Assembly (NCBI GenBank): GCA_041581635.1
Contig: JBFICW010000011.1
Span: forward strand, 8,427 to 72,426
DNA: 64,000 bases
Direction of reading: 5' to 3'
From: Porticoccus sp041581635
GTDB taxonomy: Bacteria > Pseudomonadota > Gammaproteobacteria > Pseudomonadales > Porticoccaceae
This document shows positions 18,720 through 27,220 of this stretch, one piece after another (positions within the stretch are counted from its first letter, which is position 1; each line of letters opens with the position of its first letter). Under the pieces are notes generated by a model. The model worked only from the letters and a program-made list of their open reading frames with translations. It was not told the origin of the DNA and made no database searches. The position numbers and the translations under genes were made by a program.

Positions 18720-18812
18720 TTGATCACCTCGTCTGGCCCCGATAGCTGGTTTCCAGCTAGAATGCACTTTTCTCTAAGAATTTCACGTATAAGGGTATTC
18801 TACACAAAGATC

Positions 18813-19157
18813 ATGATTAGCATTTATCACAATCCCCGTTGTTCCAAATCTCGTCAAACGCTGGCACTACTTCAAGAGCGTGGTATTGAACCTGAAATAG
18901 TGTTGTATCTGGACACGCCTCCTGATGAAAGGACGCTGAAAAGTTTACTGCAAAAATTGGGTATTACTGCCCGTCAGTTATTACGCAAGGGTGAGGATGC
19001 CTTTAAAGAAAATAATTTGGCAGATAAAGACCTCAGCGATGACCAGCTAATCAGTGCTATGGTTGCACACCCCAAGTTGATAGAGCGGCCCATCGTTGTT
19101 AATGGTGACAAAGCTGCACTGGGTCGTCCGCCTGAGCAAGTTCTGGATATTCTCTGA
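18813..19157 (+). CDS. arsC: ArsC/YfgD-type arsenate reductase family protein
   Basis: 114 residues from the ATG beginning MISIYHNPRCSKS; upstream in-frame sequence has no similarity. Thioredoxin-like ArsC fold with the reactive Cys10 in NPRCSKSRQT and the conserved ERPIVVNGDKAALGRPPE near the C-terminus, where Arg residues hold the oxyanion. It is the chromosomal glutaredoxin-linked type, without an ars operon around it, so arsenate may not be its main substrate. Its last base is shared with the wrbA ATG. Confidence 0.85.
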   Translation: MISIYHNPRCSKSRQTLALLQERGIEPEIVLYLDTPPDERTLKSLLQKLGITARQLLRKGEDAFKENNLADKDLSDDQLISAMVAHPKLIERPIVVNGDKAALGRPPEQVLDIL

Positions 19158-19744
19158 TGTCGCATGTTTTGGTGCTCTATTATTCACGTTATGGCAATAC
19201 CCGGGCTATGGCTGAACATATTGCCAGAGGCGTTGAGTTGGGCGGCCTAGAAGGACGAGTGCGCACGGTTCCTCCGGTGTCACCCAACTGTGAGGCGAGT
19301 GAGCCGGATATTCCTGTTGAGGGTAGTGTCTATTGTTCGGAAGACGACCTGAGCAGTTGCTCCGGTTTGGTTATGGGCAGCCCTACTCGCTTTGGTAATA
19401 TGGCTTCACCGCTGAAGTATTTTCTGGATACCACTGGCGATATCTGGCTTAACGGCAACTTGATTGGCAAACCCGCTGCAGTTTTCACTTCGACGGGGTC
19501 TCTACACGGTGGTCAGGAGACCACGCTGTTAAGTATGATGCTACCGCTGTTGCATCATGGGATGGTGCTGGCGGGAATACCCTACAGTGAACAGGCACTG
19601 CACACGACAACCAGCGGTGGGACGCCCTATGGTGCCTCTCATCAGGCGGGTGATGGAACGCGTGACCTTAGTTCAGAAGAGATTGAACTCTGTGTGGCGC
19701 TGGGTAAACGAGTCGCAGGCTTGGCAACAAAACTCTCGGATTAG
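19157..19744 (+). CDS. wrbA: WrbA-like NAD(P)H:quinone oxidoreductase
   Basis: 195 residues, flavodoxin-like. The FMN phosphate loop is YYSRYGNTRAMA and the flavin-binding segment GSPTRFGNMASPLKYFLD. GSLHGGQETTLLSMMLPLLHHGM is the WrbA insertion that supports tetramer formation. Two-electron quinone reduction protects against redox cycling. Overlapping starts and stops with arsC before and the DUF2069 gene after indicate one operon. Confidence 0.92.
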   Translation: MSHVLVLYYSRYGNTRAMAEHIARGVELGGLEGRVRTVPPVSPNCEASEPDIPVEGSVYCSEDDLSSCSGLVMGSPTRFGNMASPLKYFLDTTGDIWLNGNLIGKPAAVFTSTGSLHGGQETTLLSMMLPLLHHGMVLAGIPYSEQALHTTTSGGTPYGASHQAGDGTRDLSSEEIELCVALGKRVAGLATKLSD

Positions 19745-19746
19745 TG

Positions 19747-20121
19747 ATGATAAAATTTATTCCCCAACTCGGTAAAAAACTACGTATTGCCCGGCAGCTC
19801 ACTCGGGGCAGTTTTCTGCTACTTTTGGTTGTCCTATTCCTCAACGGTTTCATGTCGAAAACGCCCGTCAGCCTGATGATATTTACATTTTTACCGTTGG
19901 CAACACTGGTTCCCGGGTTATACCAGGAACGTTACAAAACAATCTCCATGCTTTGTTTTGTCACGCTGCTATATTTTGTTGTCACGGTGACAAACTTGTT
20001 TGCGGCGGATGCCAACGTGTTTGATGTAGCAGAGCTGGTGCTATTGGTGGTGCTGTTTAGTGCGGCGATGATGTACAGTCGCTGGAAGCAATATTCTCTT
20101 TATCAGGATGATATGACATGA
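19747..20121 (+). CDS. DUF2069 family small membrane protein
   Basis: 124 residues with four hydrophobic helices, opening with a positively charged KLGKKLRIARQLTRG. The ATG follows directly on a GTG that overlaps the wrbA stop; either could be the start. DUF2069 genes usually follow wrbA, as in Pseudomonas. Function unknown. It overlaps sppA by four bases. Confidence 0.8.
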   Translation: MIKFIPQLGKKLRIARQLTRGSFLLLLVVLFLNGFMSKTPVSLMIFTFLPLATLVPGLYQERYKTISMLCFVTLLYFVVTVTNLFAADANVFDVAELVLLVVLFSAAMMYSRWKQYSLYQDDMT

Positions 20122-21971
20122 GTGATAAACCGGGTTTGATCCGACGTTTCTTCCGATTAATTGGAGGGCTGCTGAGTGCTGTTCGGGTAATGGTTAACCT
20201 TGTTTTTTTGCTGATCATAGTAGCGTTGGTACTCAGCGTCGTTCAGGAAGATGTTCAGCCCTTGCCAAAACAAGCTGCTTTGAGAGTCGCCCCTGGTGGC
20301 TTTTTAGTTGAACAAAAAACCTACGTGGATCCGCTTACCCAGATTTTGGAGCAGAGCAGCCCCGCCGATGCCGAAACACTTATCCATGATCTTATAGAGG
20401 CGATCGACCGAGCGGCCACAGATAACCGTATTACCAGTCTGGTTTTGGAGCTGGACTATCTTATTGGTGGTGGTATCAGCAAGCTTGAGGATGTCGGAGA
20501 TGCGCTGGCTCGCTTTAAGAAAAGCGGTAAGCCAATTATTGCGGTGGGAGACAACTATACGCAGGAGCAGTATTACCTGGCCAGCTATGCCGATGAAATT
20601 CACCTGAATCCGATGGGCGCCGTATTGCTGACAGGGTATGGGCATTACCCGAGTTATTTTAAAGCGGCGTTAGATAAACTCCATATCAATCTTCATGTTT
20701 TTCGGGTGGGAACCTACAAAGATGCCATCGAGCCGTTCACTCGCAAGAATATGTCTACTGCATCCAGAGAACACACCAGTGAGTGGATACATGCGCTTTG
20801 GTCTGTCTACACCAGCAGAGTGGAAACCCAGCGGGAGCTACCTGCGGATGCCATAAATGATTACGTGAATAATCTGGGGCGGAAGTTGGCTGACCACCAC
20901 GGCGATACGGCAGCACTGACCGTAGCTGCGGGCTTGGTCGACAAGCTATCGACTCGCCCCCAGATGTTGGCCCGTCTGCAACAGCTAGCGGGTGTGAGCG
21001 ATGAGGGTGGGTATCAGTTTATTGATACAGACCGCTACCTGGGTCACATGCGTAGAGCGCAGGCACTACAGGTAGAGACCTCTGCGTCCAAAGTTGGGCT
21101 GATCGTCGCTAAAGGGATGATCCTTGATGGCGAGCAACCAGCGGGCTCTGTGGGAGGCGATAGCCTGTCAGAACTGTTCAAACAAGTACGTAAAAATGAC
21201 CAAATCAAAGCACTGGTACTGAGAGTCGATAGCCCTGGAGGCAGTGCCTTTGCATCAGAAGTGATACGTCAGCAAGTGGCCCTTACCAAGCAATCAGGCA
21301 TTCCCGTTATTGTTTCAATGGGTTCGGTGGCGGCCTCTGGTGGTTACTGGATTGCGATGGGGGCAGATCAGGTCTGGGCTAGCGCCACCACGATTACTGG
21401 ATCAATCGGGGTCTTTGGCATCATTCCCACCTTTGAAGACAGCCTTGCTGCGCTTGGTGTTCACAGCGATGGTGTGGGTACCACTGAACTGGCAGATTTT
21501 TATCAGTTAAACCGGCCCATGTCACCGCAGGCAAAACAGGTAATTCAGTTTGGAGTCAACCACGTTTATGATCGTTTTTTAACGCTGGTAGCCGAGGCCA
21601 GAAACAGGTCGACCGATCAGATTCATGCCGTCGCCCAAGGTCGTGTTTGGACTGGCGAAAAAGCACTGGAGTTAGGTCTGGTGGACAAGCTGGGAAATTT
21701 GCAGGAGGCCATTGCTGCCGCGGCAGAGGCGGCAGGGTTGAAGACTTATGAGATAGAAAAAATACAGAAGCCATTGGGTTTTGGTGAGCAGTTAATGCAA
21801 GAACTCGCCAATGGAAAGATGGGCGTGCTGGTTTCAGCCTTGCCGAATACGTGGTTGCCCAGTGGCTTAATCTCAAATTTCTATGGTTTATCTAAGAAGC
21901 TGGAGTTATTGATTAACTTTAATGATCCCCGAGGCCTGTACCTGAATTGTTTCGAATGTATGGATCAGTAG
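20118..21971 (+). CDS. sppA: Signal peptide peptidase SppA, 67 kDa type
   Basis: Membrane-bound serine peptidase that degrades cleaved signal peptides. 617 residues with one N-terminal helix (about 22-45) and two tandem S49 domains, as in E. coli. The general-base Lys sits in VGTYKDAIEPF near residue 200 and the nucleophile Ser in GSVAASGGYWIA near 405; this split of the dyad between the two halves is typical. Last gene of the arsC-wrbA-DUF2069-sppA run, followed by a strong terminator. Confidence 0.93.
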   Translation: MSDKPGLIRRFFRLIGGLLSAVRVMVNLVFLLIIVALVLSVVQEDVQPLPKQAALRVAPGGFLVEQKTYVDPLTQILEQSSPADAETLIHDLIEAIDRAATDNRITSLVLELDYLIGGGISKLEDVGDALARFKKSGKPIIAVGDNYTQEQYYLASYADEIHLNPMGAVLLTGYGHYPSYFKAALDKLHINLHVFRVGTYKDAIEPFTRKNMSTASREHTSEWIHALWSVYTSRVETQRELPADAINDYVNNLGRKLADHHGDTAALTVAAGLVDKLSTRPQMLARLQQLAGVSDEGGYQFIDTDRYLGHMRRAQALQVETSASKVGLIVAKGMILDGEQPAGSVGGDSLSELFKQVRKNDQIKALVLRVDSPGGSAFASEVIRQQVALTKQSGIPVIVSMGSVAASGGYWIAMGADQVWASATTITGSIGVFGIIPTFEDSLAALGVHSDGVGTTELADFYQLNRPMSPQAKQVIQFGVNHVYDRFLTLVAEARNRSTDQIHAVAQGRVWTGEKALELGLVDKLGNLQEAIAAAAEAAGLKTYEIEKIQKPLGFGEQLMQELANGKMGVLVSALPNTWLPSGLISNFYGLSKKLELLINFNDPRGLYLNCFECMDQ

Positions 21972-22019
21972 AATTTTTGGAATTGTTGCTGTTGTTATGC
22001 GATAACTGAAAACAAAAAA

Positions 22020-22049
22020 GGCGGCATCTTTGCAGGTGCCGCCTTTTTT
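22020..22049. terminator. Bidirectional rho-independent terminator between sppA and fdxA
   Basis: A GC-rich stem GGCGGCATC / GGTGCCGCC with a six-base loop is followed by six Ts on the plus strand and preceded by six As, so it can serve both the sppA transcript and the convergent fdxA transcript. Confidence 0.87.
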
Positions 22050-22078
22050 ATAGGATGTTTTTTGTCGAGATCGTCTGG

Positions 22079-22402
22079 CTATCTTTCAAGATGTTGTAGC
22101 TTGTCGGTAACGCCATCCCACTCCTCTGCATCCGGTAGAGGCTCTTTTTTCTCGGTGATGTTGGGCCAAACTTCAGCGAGTTCAGAGTTCAGTTCCAGAT
22201 AGACCTGCTGGTCTTCAGGCAGCTCATCCTCTGAGAAAATAGCTTCTGCAGGACATTCCGGTTCACAGAGTGCGCAGTCGATACACTCGTCCGGGTGTAT
22301 CACCAAAAAGTTTGGGCCTTCGTAAAAGCAATCAACAGGGCAAACTTCGACACAATCTGTGTATTTGCACTTGATGCAGTTCTCGCCAACGATGAAGGTC
22401 AT
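22079..22402 (-). CDS. fdxA: Ferredoxin FdxA, 7Fe type
   Basis: 107-residue soluble electron carrier with one 3Fe-4S and one 4Fe-4S cluster. Cysteines are in CIKCKYTDCVEVCPVDC and CIDCALCEPECP. The long C-terminal extension after the clusters matches Azotobacter FdI-like proteins. Neighbour of mutS in the same orientation, as in Pseudomonas. Confidence 0.94.
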   Translation of the reverse strand: MTFIVGENCIKCKYTDCVEVCPVDCFYEGPNFLVIHPDECIDCALCEPECPAEAIFSEDELPEDQQVYLELNSELAEVWPNITEKKEPLPDAEEWDGVTDKLQHLER

Positions 22403-22520
22403 TTGGTGCTCTCCGTAAAAGCAGGGGTTTTAACAGCGGGGCATTATACAGAAATCATTTCCTGTATTTAAACCCCGTATTTCATCTATATCGGACTAAT
22501 TTGCTTGGTTTTGCGCTTAA

Positions 22521-25139
22521 TCAATTTTTGCCGCTGAGTTGTTTTAGGGCGTAAAGTTGTTCCAGTGCTGCTCTGGGGCTAAGTTCATCAGGGTTTATGG
22601 CAGACACCGCATCGAGCAGGGCGGTGGCAATGGGGTCAGAAAATAACTCATTTTGAATAGGTTTTAGCGTTTCACCCGATTTGAAGGTGTCAGTGCTGGT
22701 GGGTACAGCTTTAGGGATGACAGTGGGGTGAGCTCCGGCTTCAAGGCTGGCCAGCTCCTGGCGTGCCAGTGTGATCACCTCGCTTGGTATGCCCGCTAGT
22801 TTGGCCACCTGAATACCATAACTTTGGCTGGCAGGTCCCTCCTGAATAGAATGTAAAAACACCAGGTCATCGTTGTATTCTGTGGCATCCAGATGAACAT
22901 TGGCTACCCCCGCGGTCTTATCTGGCAAGCTGGTCAATTCAAAATAGTGTGTTGCGAACAAAGTGAATGCTTTGACTTTTTCAGCCAGTTGTACCGCACA
23001 GGCCCAGGCGAGTGATAACCCATCAAAGGTACTGGTGCCTCGGCCCACTTCATCCATTAACACCAAGCTTCGCTCAGTAGCATTGTGCAGAATATTGGCT
23101 GTTTCTGTCATTTCCACCATAAATGTGGATCGGCCACCAGCCAAGTCATCCGATGAGCCAATTCGGGTAAAAATACGATCTACCAGACCAATACTGGCGG
23201 TCTGCGCGGGAACACAGCTGCCGATGTGTGCCAGCAACACAATTAATGCAGCTTGTCGCATATAGGTGGACTTACCACCCATGTTGGGGCCCGTAATCAC
23301 AAGCATCCGGCGCTGTTCATCCAGGGTTAAATTATTGGCGACAAAGGGGCCGTCCAGCACCTGTTCAACAACCGGGTGGCGTCCACCAGTGACATCGATA
23401 CCTGGACGCACAAGTAATGTGGGTGGTATCAAATTTAAACGATCGGCCTGTTCAGCCAAATTCACCAGCACATCTAGTTCAGAAAGGGCCGCAGCACACT
23501 CTTGGAGGGGGAGAAGCTGATCATTCAACGTTTCCACCAGGGCCAAATAGAGCGCTTTTTCACGCGACAGGGCACGGCTTTTAGCACTGAGTGCTTTGTC
23601 TTCAAATTCCTTTAGCTCAGGAGTAATAAACCGTTCGGCATTTTTTAGGGTCTGGCGTCTTATATAGTCTGCCGGAGCCTGATCCGATTGGGCGCGGGAG
23701 ATTTCTATGTAGTAGCCGTGAACTCGGTTGTAGCCAACCTTGAGTGTGGCAATACCGGTGCGTTCTTTTTCCCGTGTCTCAAGGTCGATTAAATACTGTC
23801 CCGCGTTAGTACTGATATTACGTAGTTCATCCAGTTCACTGTCATAACCTTCGGCAATTACACCGCCATCGCGAATAACCACCGGTGGATTGTCAATGAC
23901 GGCACGGGTTAGCAGTCCAGCTGTTTCGGGGAATTCCGATGCTTGAGCTAATAATTGTTGTAGACGTTCAGATTCTGGTGCAGAAAGCGTCGATTGAATG
24001 GTAGGTAGCGTCTCGAGAGATTGCCTCAGTCGGGTTAAATCTCTGGGGCGGGCGGATCTTAGAGCAACCCGGCCCAGAATCCGCTCCATATCCCCAATTT
24101 TTTTAAGTTCTTCTATAAAGGCTTCAAACCGGTAATCCTGGCGAAGCTCCGCTACAGCCTGTTGTCTACCCTGCAAAGTAGAAAGATTGCGCAGTGGCCG
24201 ATTGAGCCAGCGGCATAATAGTCTTCCACCCATCGCTGTCGAGGTGTTATCCAGTACTGATAGCAGGGTGTTTTCCTTGCCACCATTCAGGTTGGTGTCT
24301 AGTTCCAGGTTACGTCGAGTGGCTGCATCCAGAATCACACTGTCGTCGCGGTTTTCATAACTGATCGTGCGGATATGGGGTAGCGCTGTGCGTTGGGTTT
24401 CGCGGGCATATTGCAACAGGCACCCTGCGGCAGACAGTGCCAGTGGAAGATGGTCACAGCCGAAGCCGGTTAGGTCTTTGGTGCCGAATTGATCGGTTAA
24501 TTGGCGGAGGGCAGTGTCCTGCTCAAATTCCCAGGGTTGTCGGTGACGTACACCTTGACGTTGCTGAATTATTTCAGGGTTTGGAAAATGATCATCGACC
24601 AAAAGTTCAGCGGGGTTTAAACGTTGCAGTTCACTTTGTAACTCCTCGGCACCCGCTACCTCCATGACCAAAAAGCGACCACTGCCGATATCGAGTGTGG
24701 CAATGCCAAATTGTTCTTTATGGTGAGCGATGGCGGCAAGCAGGTTGTCTCGTCGCTCGTCCAGTAGTGCTTCGTCACTAATTGTCCCCGGTGTGACTAC
24801 GCGAACAACTTTGCGTTCCACTGGACCTTTGCTCGTCGCGGGGTCGCCGATCTGTTCACAAATCGCTACGGATACGCCCAGCTTTACCAGTTTCGCCAGA
24901 TACCCTTCTGCAGCGTGGTAGGGAATCCCTGCCATTGGAATAGGACTACCCCCAGATTTGCCACGGGCAGTAAGCGTGACGTCCATCAGCTGAGCAGCTT
25001 TCTTGGCATCGTCGTAGAACAGTTCATAAAAATCACCCATGCGGTAGAACACCAGTTCATTGGGGTGTTCAGCCTTAATGCGTAAATACTGCTGCATCAT
25101 GGGGGTGTGTTGTTCAAGAGAAGGTGCTGCTGTGGTCAT
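22521..25139 (-). CDS. mutS: DNA mismatch repair protein MutS
   Basis: Mismatch-recognition ATPase. 872 residues from the ATG beginning MTTAAPSLEQ (an in-frame ATG 11 codons upstream is less likely). The mismatch-binding wedge is YRMGDFYELFYDDA with the Phe-x-Glu pair near residue 40. The C-terminal ABC-type ATPase has Walker A GPNMGGKSTYMRQ near 625, Walker B LVLMDEVGRGTSTFDG and the His-containing FATHYFELT. The last ~60 residues include the short dimerisation tail. All expected parts are present. Confidence 0.96.
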   Translation of the reverse strand: MTTAAPSLEQHTPMMQQYLRIKAEHPNELVFYRMGDFYELFYDDAKKAAQLMDVTLTARGKSGGSPIPMAGIPYHAAEGYLAKLVKLGVSVAICEQIGDPATSKGPVERKVVRVVTPGTISDEALLDERRDNLLAAIAHHKEQFGIATLDIGSGRFLVMEVAGAEELQSELQRLNPAELLVDDHFPNPEIIQQRQGVRHRQPWEFEQDTALRQLTDQFGTKDLTGFGCDHLPLALSAAGCLLQYARETQRTALPHIRTISYENRDDSVILDAATRRNLELDTNLNGGKENTLLSVLDNTSTAMGGRLLCRWLNRPLRNLSTLQGRQQAVAELRQDYRFEAFIEELKKIGDMERILGRVALRSARPRDLTRLRQSLETLPTIQSTLSAPESERLQQLLAQASEFPETAGLLTRAVIDNPPVVIRDGGVIAEGYDSELDELRNISTNAGQYLIDLETREKERTGIATLKVGYNRVHGYYIEISRAQSDQAPADYIRRQTLKNAERFITPELKEFEDKALSAKSRALSREKALYLALVETLNDQLLPLQECAAALSELDVLVNLAEQADRLNLIPPTLLVRPGIDVTGGRHPVVEQVLDGPFVANNLTLDEQRRMLVITGPNMGGKSTYMRQAALIVLLAHIGSCVPAQTASIGLVDRIFTRIGSSDDLAGGRSTFMVEMTETANILHNATERSLVLMDEVGRGTSTFDGLSLAWACAVQLAEKVKAFTLFATHYFELTSLPDKTAGVANVHLDATEYNDDLVFLHSIQEGPASQSYGIQVAKLAGIPSEVITLARQELASLEAGAHPTVIPKAVPTSTDTFKSGETLKPIQNELFSDPIATALLDAVSAINPDELSPRAALEQLYALKQLSGKN

Positions 25140-25316
25140 AGTTGGTGGCGACTTATATCCATAAGAGGTCAAAGGATTCTACGTGATTCATGTCGATGAA
25201 AAAACTGTCGTGATCACTGCGGAGACTTTGTTGAAATTTTGCTAGTTGAGTGTGCTGGGAAGGTAAGCATTCAGTCTGGGTCGTTGTTTCTAGATTTTCA
25301 GATCGGGATATACTTT

Positions 25317-26315
25317 TTAAAAGGCCTGGTCTGATTTGGTATCACTCTCATGAGTTGGCCTGATAAAGGCTTTCACACTTTGGTTTCGTCCCAGTGCCTT
25401 TGCTTCATACAAAGCTTCGTCTGCCATGGTAACAAGTAATGATGACTTGGTGTGTGACGATGGTATAAGGCTGGCTATACCATCGCTCAAGGTCACAGTG
25501 CTAGAGACCTCGCTGGTATTATGGGGGATATTCAGTCTTTTGATGCTTGATCGAATGCGATCTGCTACGTCAAAGGCCCCATCAAGTGGTGTGTTTGGTA
25601 GTAAAAGACAAAATTCTTCACCGCCATATCTGGTGGCCGCATCACTGCTGCGCATCAAGCTGCGTTGCAAAATACTGGCTACCGACTTTAAACATTCATC
25701 TCCAGCCGTATGACCGTATGTGTCGTTATATTGTTTAAAGAAATCAATATCTAACAGGATTAAGGAGAGCGGTTGCTGGCTTCGAATACCTCGTGTCCAT
25801 TCATTGTGGAGTCGTTCATTAAGAAAGCGTCGATTGTGAAGGCCGGTTAGTTCATCGGTGACAGACAGCTCCTTTAGTGTAGCCTGAACATTTTTATATT
25901 CGGTGCCGTCACGAATGGTTTGCACAACGGCAATTAACTCACCTTGTTCATCGTAGACGGGCCCTGCATCGGCTGTAAGGTAGAGCCGGGTCTGTGTGTG
26001 TGGCATGAAACACCAATTTTCAGCCTTGTAGCCATTTCCATGGGCGGAGGGTTGCACATGTGATGTATAAAGCCTGTGGAGATCATCGGTACAGCCTTGA
26101 ACGATAACATCAGCGAGACAGTTTCTTTGTCTTGAATAGAATGCTTTCCAGTGGTCTCGAGTTCCGACTACGTCATCGGAGCGCATTCCCGTTAGTATTT
26201 CACAAGCGTGATTCCAAATAATGACCTTGCCATCCTTATCCAGAACAAATGTGGCTGTTACCAAATGTTCCATTACGCTAACAGCAAATTCTTGGTATAC
26301 AGTCTTGTTTGTCAA
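25317..26315 (-). CDS. PAS-GGDEF diguanylate cyclase
   Basis: 332 residues without membrane helices: an N-terminal PAS domain (residues ~10-140, FVLDKDGKVIIWNHACEILTG and the QTIRDGTEYK end) followed by a GGDEF domain. The active site is RYGGEEF. The RSSD five residues upstream is a product-inhibition I-site, so the enzyme should make cyclic di-GMP and be feedback-inhibited. No partner gene adjoins it; a GDT1 exporter and another cyclic-di-GMP enzyme lie upstream on the same strand. Confidence 0.9.
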   Translation of the reverse strand: MTNKTVYQEFAVSVMEHLVTATFVLDKDGKVIIWNHACEILTGMRSDDVVGTRDHWKAFYSRQRNCLADVIVQGCTDDLHRLYTSHVQPSAHGNGYKAENWCFMPHTQTRLYLTADAGPVYDEQGELIAVVQTIRDGTEYKNVQATLKELSVTDELTGLHNRRFLNERLHNEWTRGIRSQQPLSLILLDIDFFKQYNDTYGHTAGDECLKSVASILQRSLMRSSDAATRYGGEEFCLLLPNTPLDGAFDVADRIRSSIKRLNIPHNTSEVSSTVTLSDGIASLIPSSHTKSSLLVTMADEALYEAKALGRNQSVKAFIRPTHESDTKSDQAF

Positions 26316-26549
26316 CGTAATTCCCTGAATTGTCGTCTGTTTATTTATTGATCATTTAATGAATAGTATCCATTAACAGGTATGGTGTCGAGGAGGTGAA
26401 TTAAAGGCTGGGTATAGAGGGTGGAGTTAAGCCATATGTTAGGGCGTGAGCGCTATATTGTCCCGTTAGTACAGATACTTAAGCGTAAGTTTCTGAGTTC
26501 AAATAAGGGCGGTGATTTTGAAAATTAATGTTAGCAGGGCAGCTTATTA

Positions 26550-27146
26550 TTAGAAAAATGCCTGATACAGCGCCAGCGCCGCCAACAATAGAAATAATAT
26601 CCCGCTGAATTTATGGATCAACCCCAGTGGCATGCGCTGTAACAGCCGCTGGCCCACTATGACTCCCATTGCCGTTGTTACCAGTAGTGCCAACGTTGAA
26701 CCAAGCCATACAGGAAGTCCGTGATAGGTCGAGGCTAACCCTGCAACTGCCAACTGGGTTTTGTCACCAAACTCCGCGATAAAGATCATCGTCAATGCAG
26801 TGATAAACAGTCCGTGACTACTGCGAAGCGGTGTATCGTCATCGTCATCGTCGTCATCAAACAATAGTGACTGAACGCCGAAAAAACTGAATAAAACGGC
26901 CACGATTAACGCTAGCCAGAACTCGGGAATCCAGGTGGAAACTACTGCGCCGAATAACACGGCTAACAAATTGAGTATGGCAAAGGCAACAGTTGCACCT
27001 AATAATACCGGCCAGGGGCGATGTTTGGCGGCGAGTGTCATACACACTAGTTGGCTTTTATCTCCAAATTCAGCCAGAAATATCAGAATAAAAGACACGC
27101 CAGAAACAGACAGCAATTCAGTCAAGGGTGGTAGGTGTGGTGTCAT
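26550..27146 (-). CDS. TMEM165/GDT1 (UPF0016) family cation exporter
   Basis: 198 residues, six or seven helices in two inverted repeats, each with the hallmark E-x-G-D-(K/R)-(T/S): EFGDKSQL near residue 25 and EFGDKTQL near 125. Bacterial relatives (MneA, MntX-type) export manganese and others carry calcium. The loop joining the two halves contains eight consecutive Asp residues (about 97-104), an unusual acidic stretch that could bind divalent cations. No manganese riboswitch was seen upstream. Confidence 0.87.
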   Translation of the reverse strand: MTPHLPPLTELLSVSGVSFILIFLAEFGDKSQLVCMTLAAKHRPWPVLLGATVAFAILNLLAVLFGAVVSTWIPEFWLALIVAVLFSFFGVQSLLFDDDDDDDDTPLRSSHGLFITALTMIFIAEFGDKTQLAVAGLASTYHGLPVWLGSTLALLVTTAMGVIVGQRLLQRMPLGLIHKFSGILFLLLAALALYQAFF

Positions 27147-27220
27147 TAGTAATGCTCTATAACGCTACGAGGTAATCGTACAATTTCTATCTAGGGTTAT
27201 AAATATCAACCATCGACAAC

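Noticed and set aside
25173..25316. Small RNA or gene between mutS and the diguanylate cyclase
   Set aside because: No promoter-terminator pair or coding pattern was found in this short gap.
27147..27220. Manganese (yybP-ykoY) riboswitch before the GDT1 exporter
   Set aside because: The interval is only 74 bases and lacks the conserved loops.
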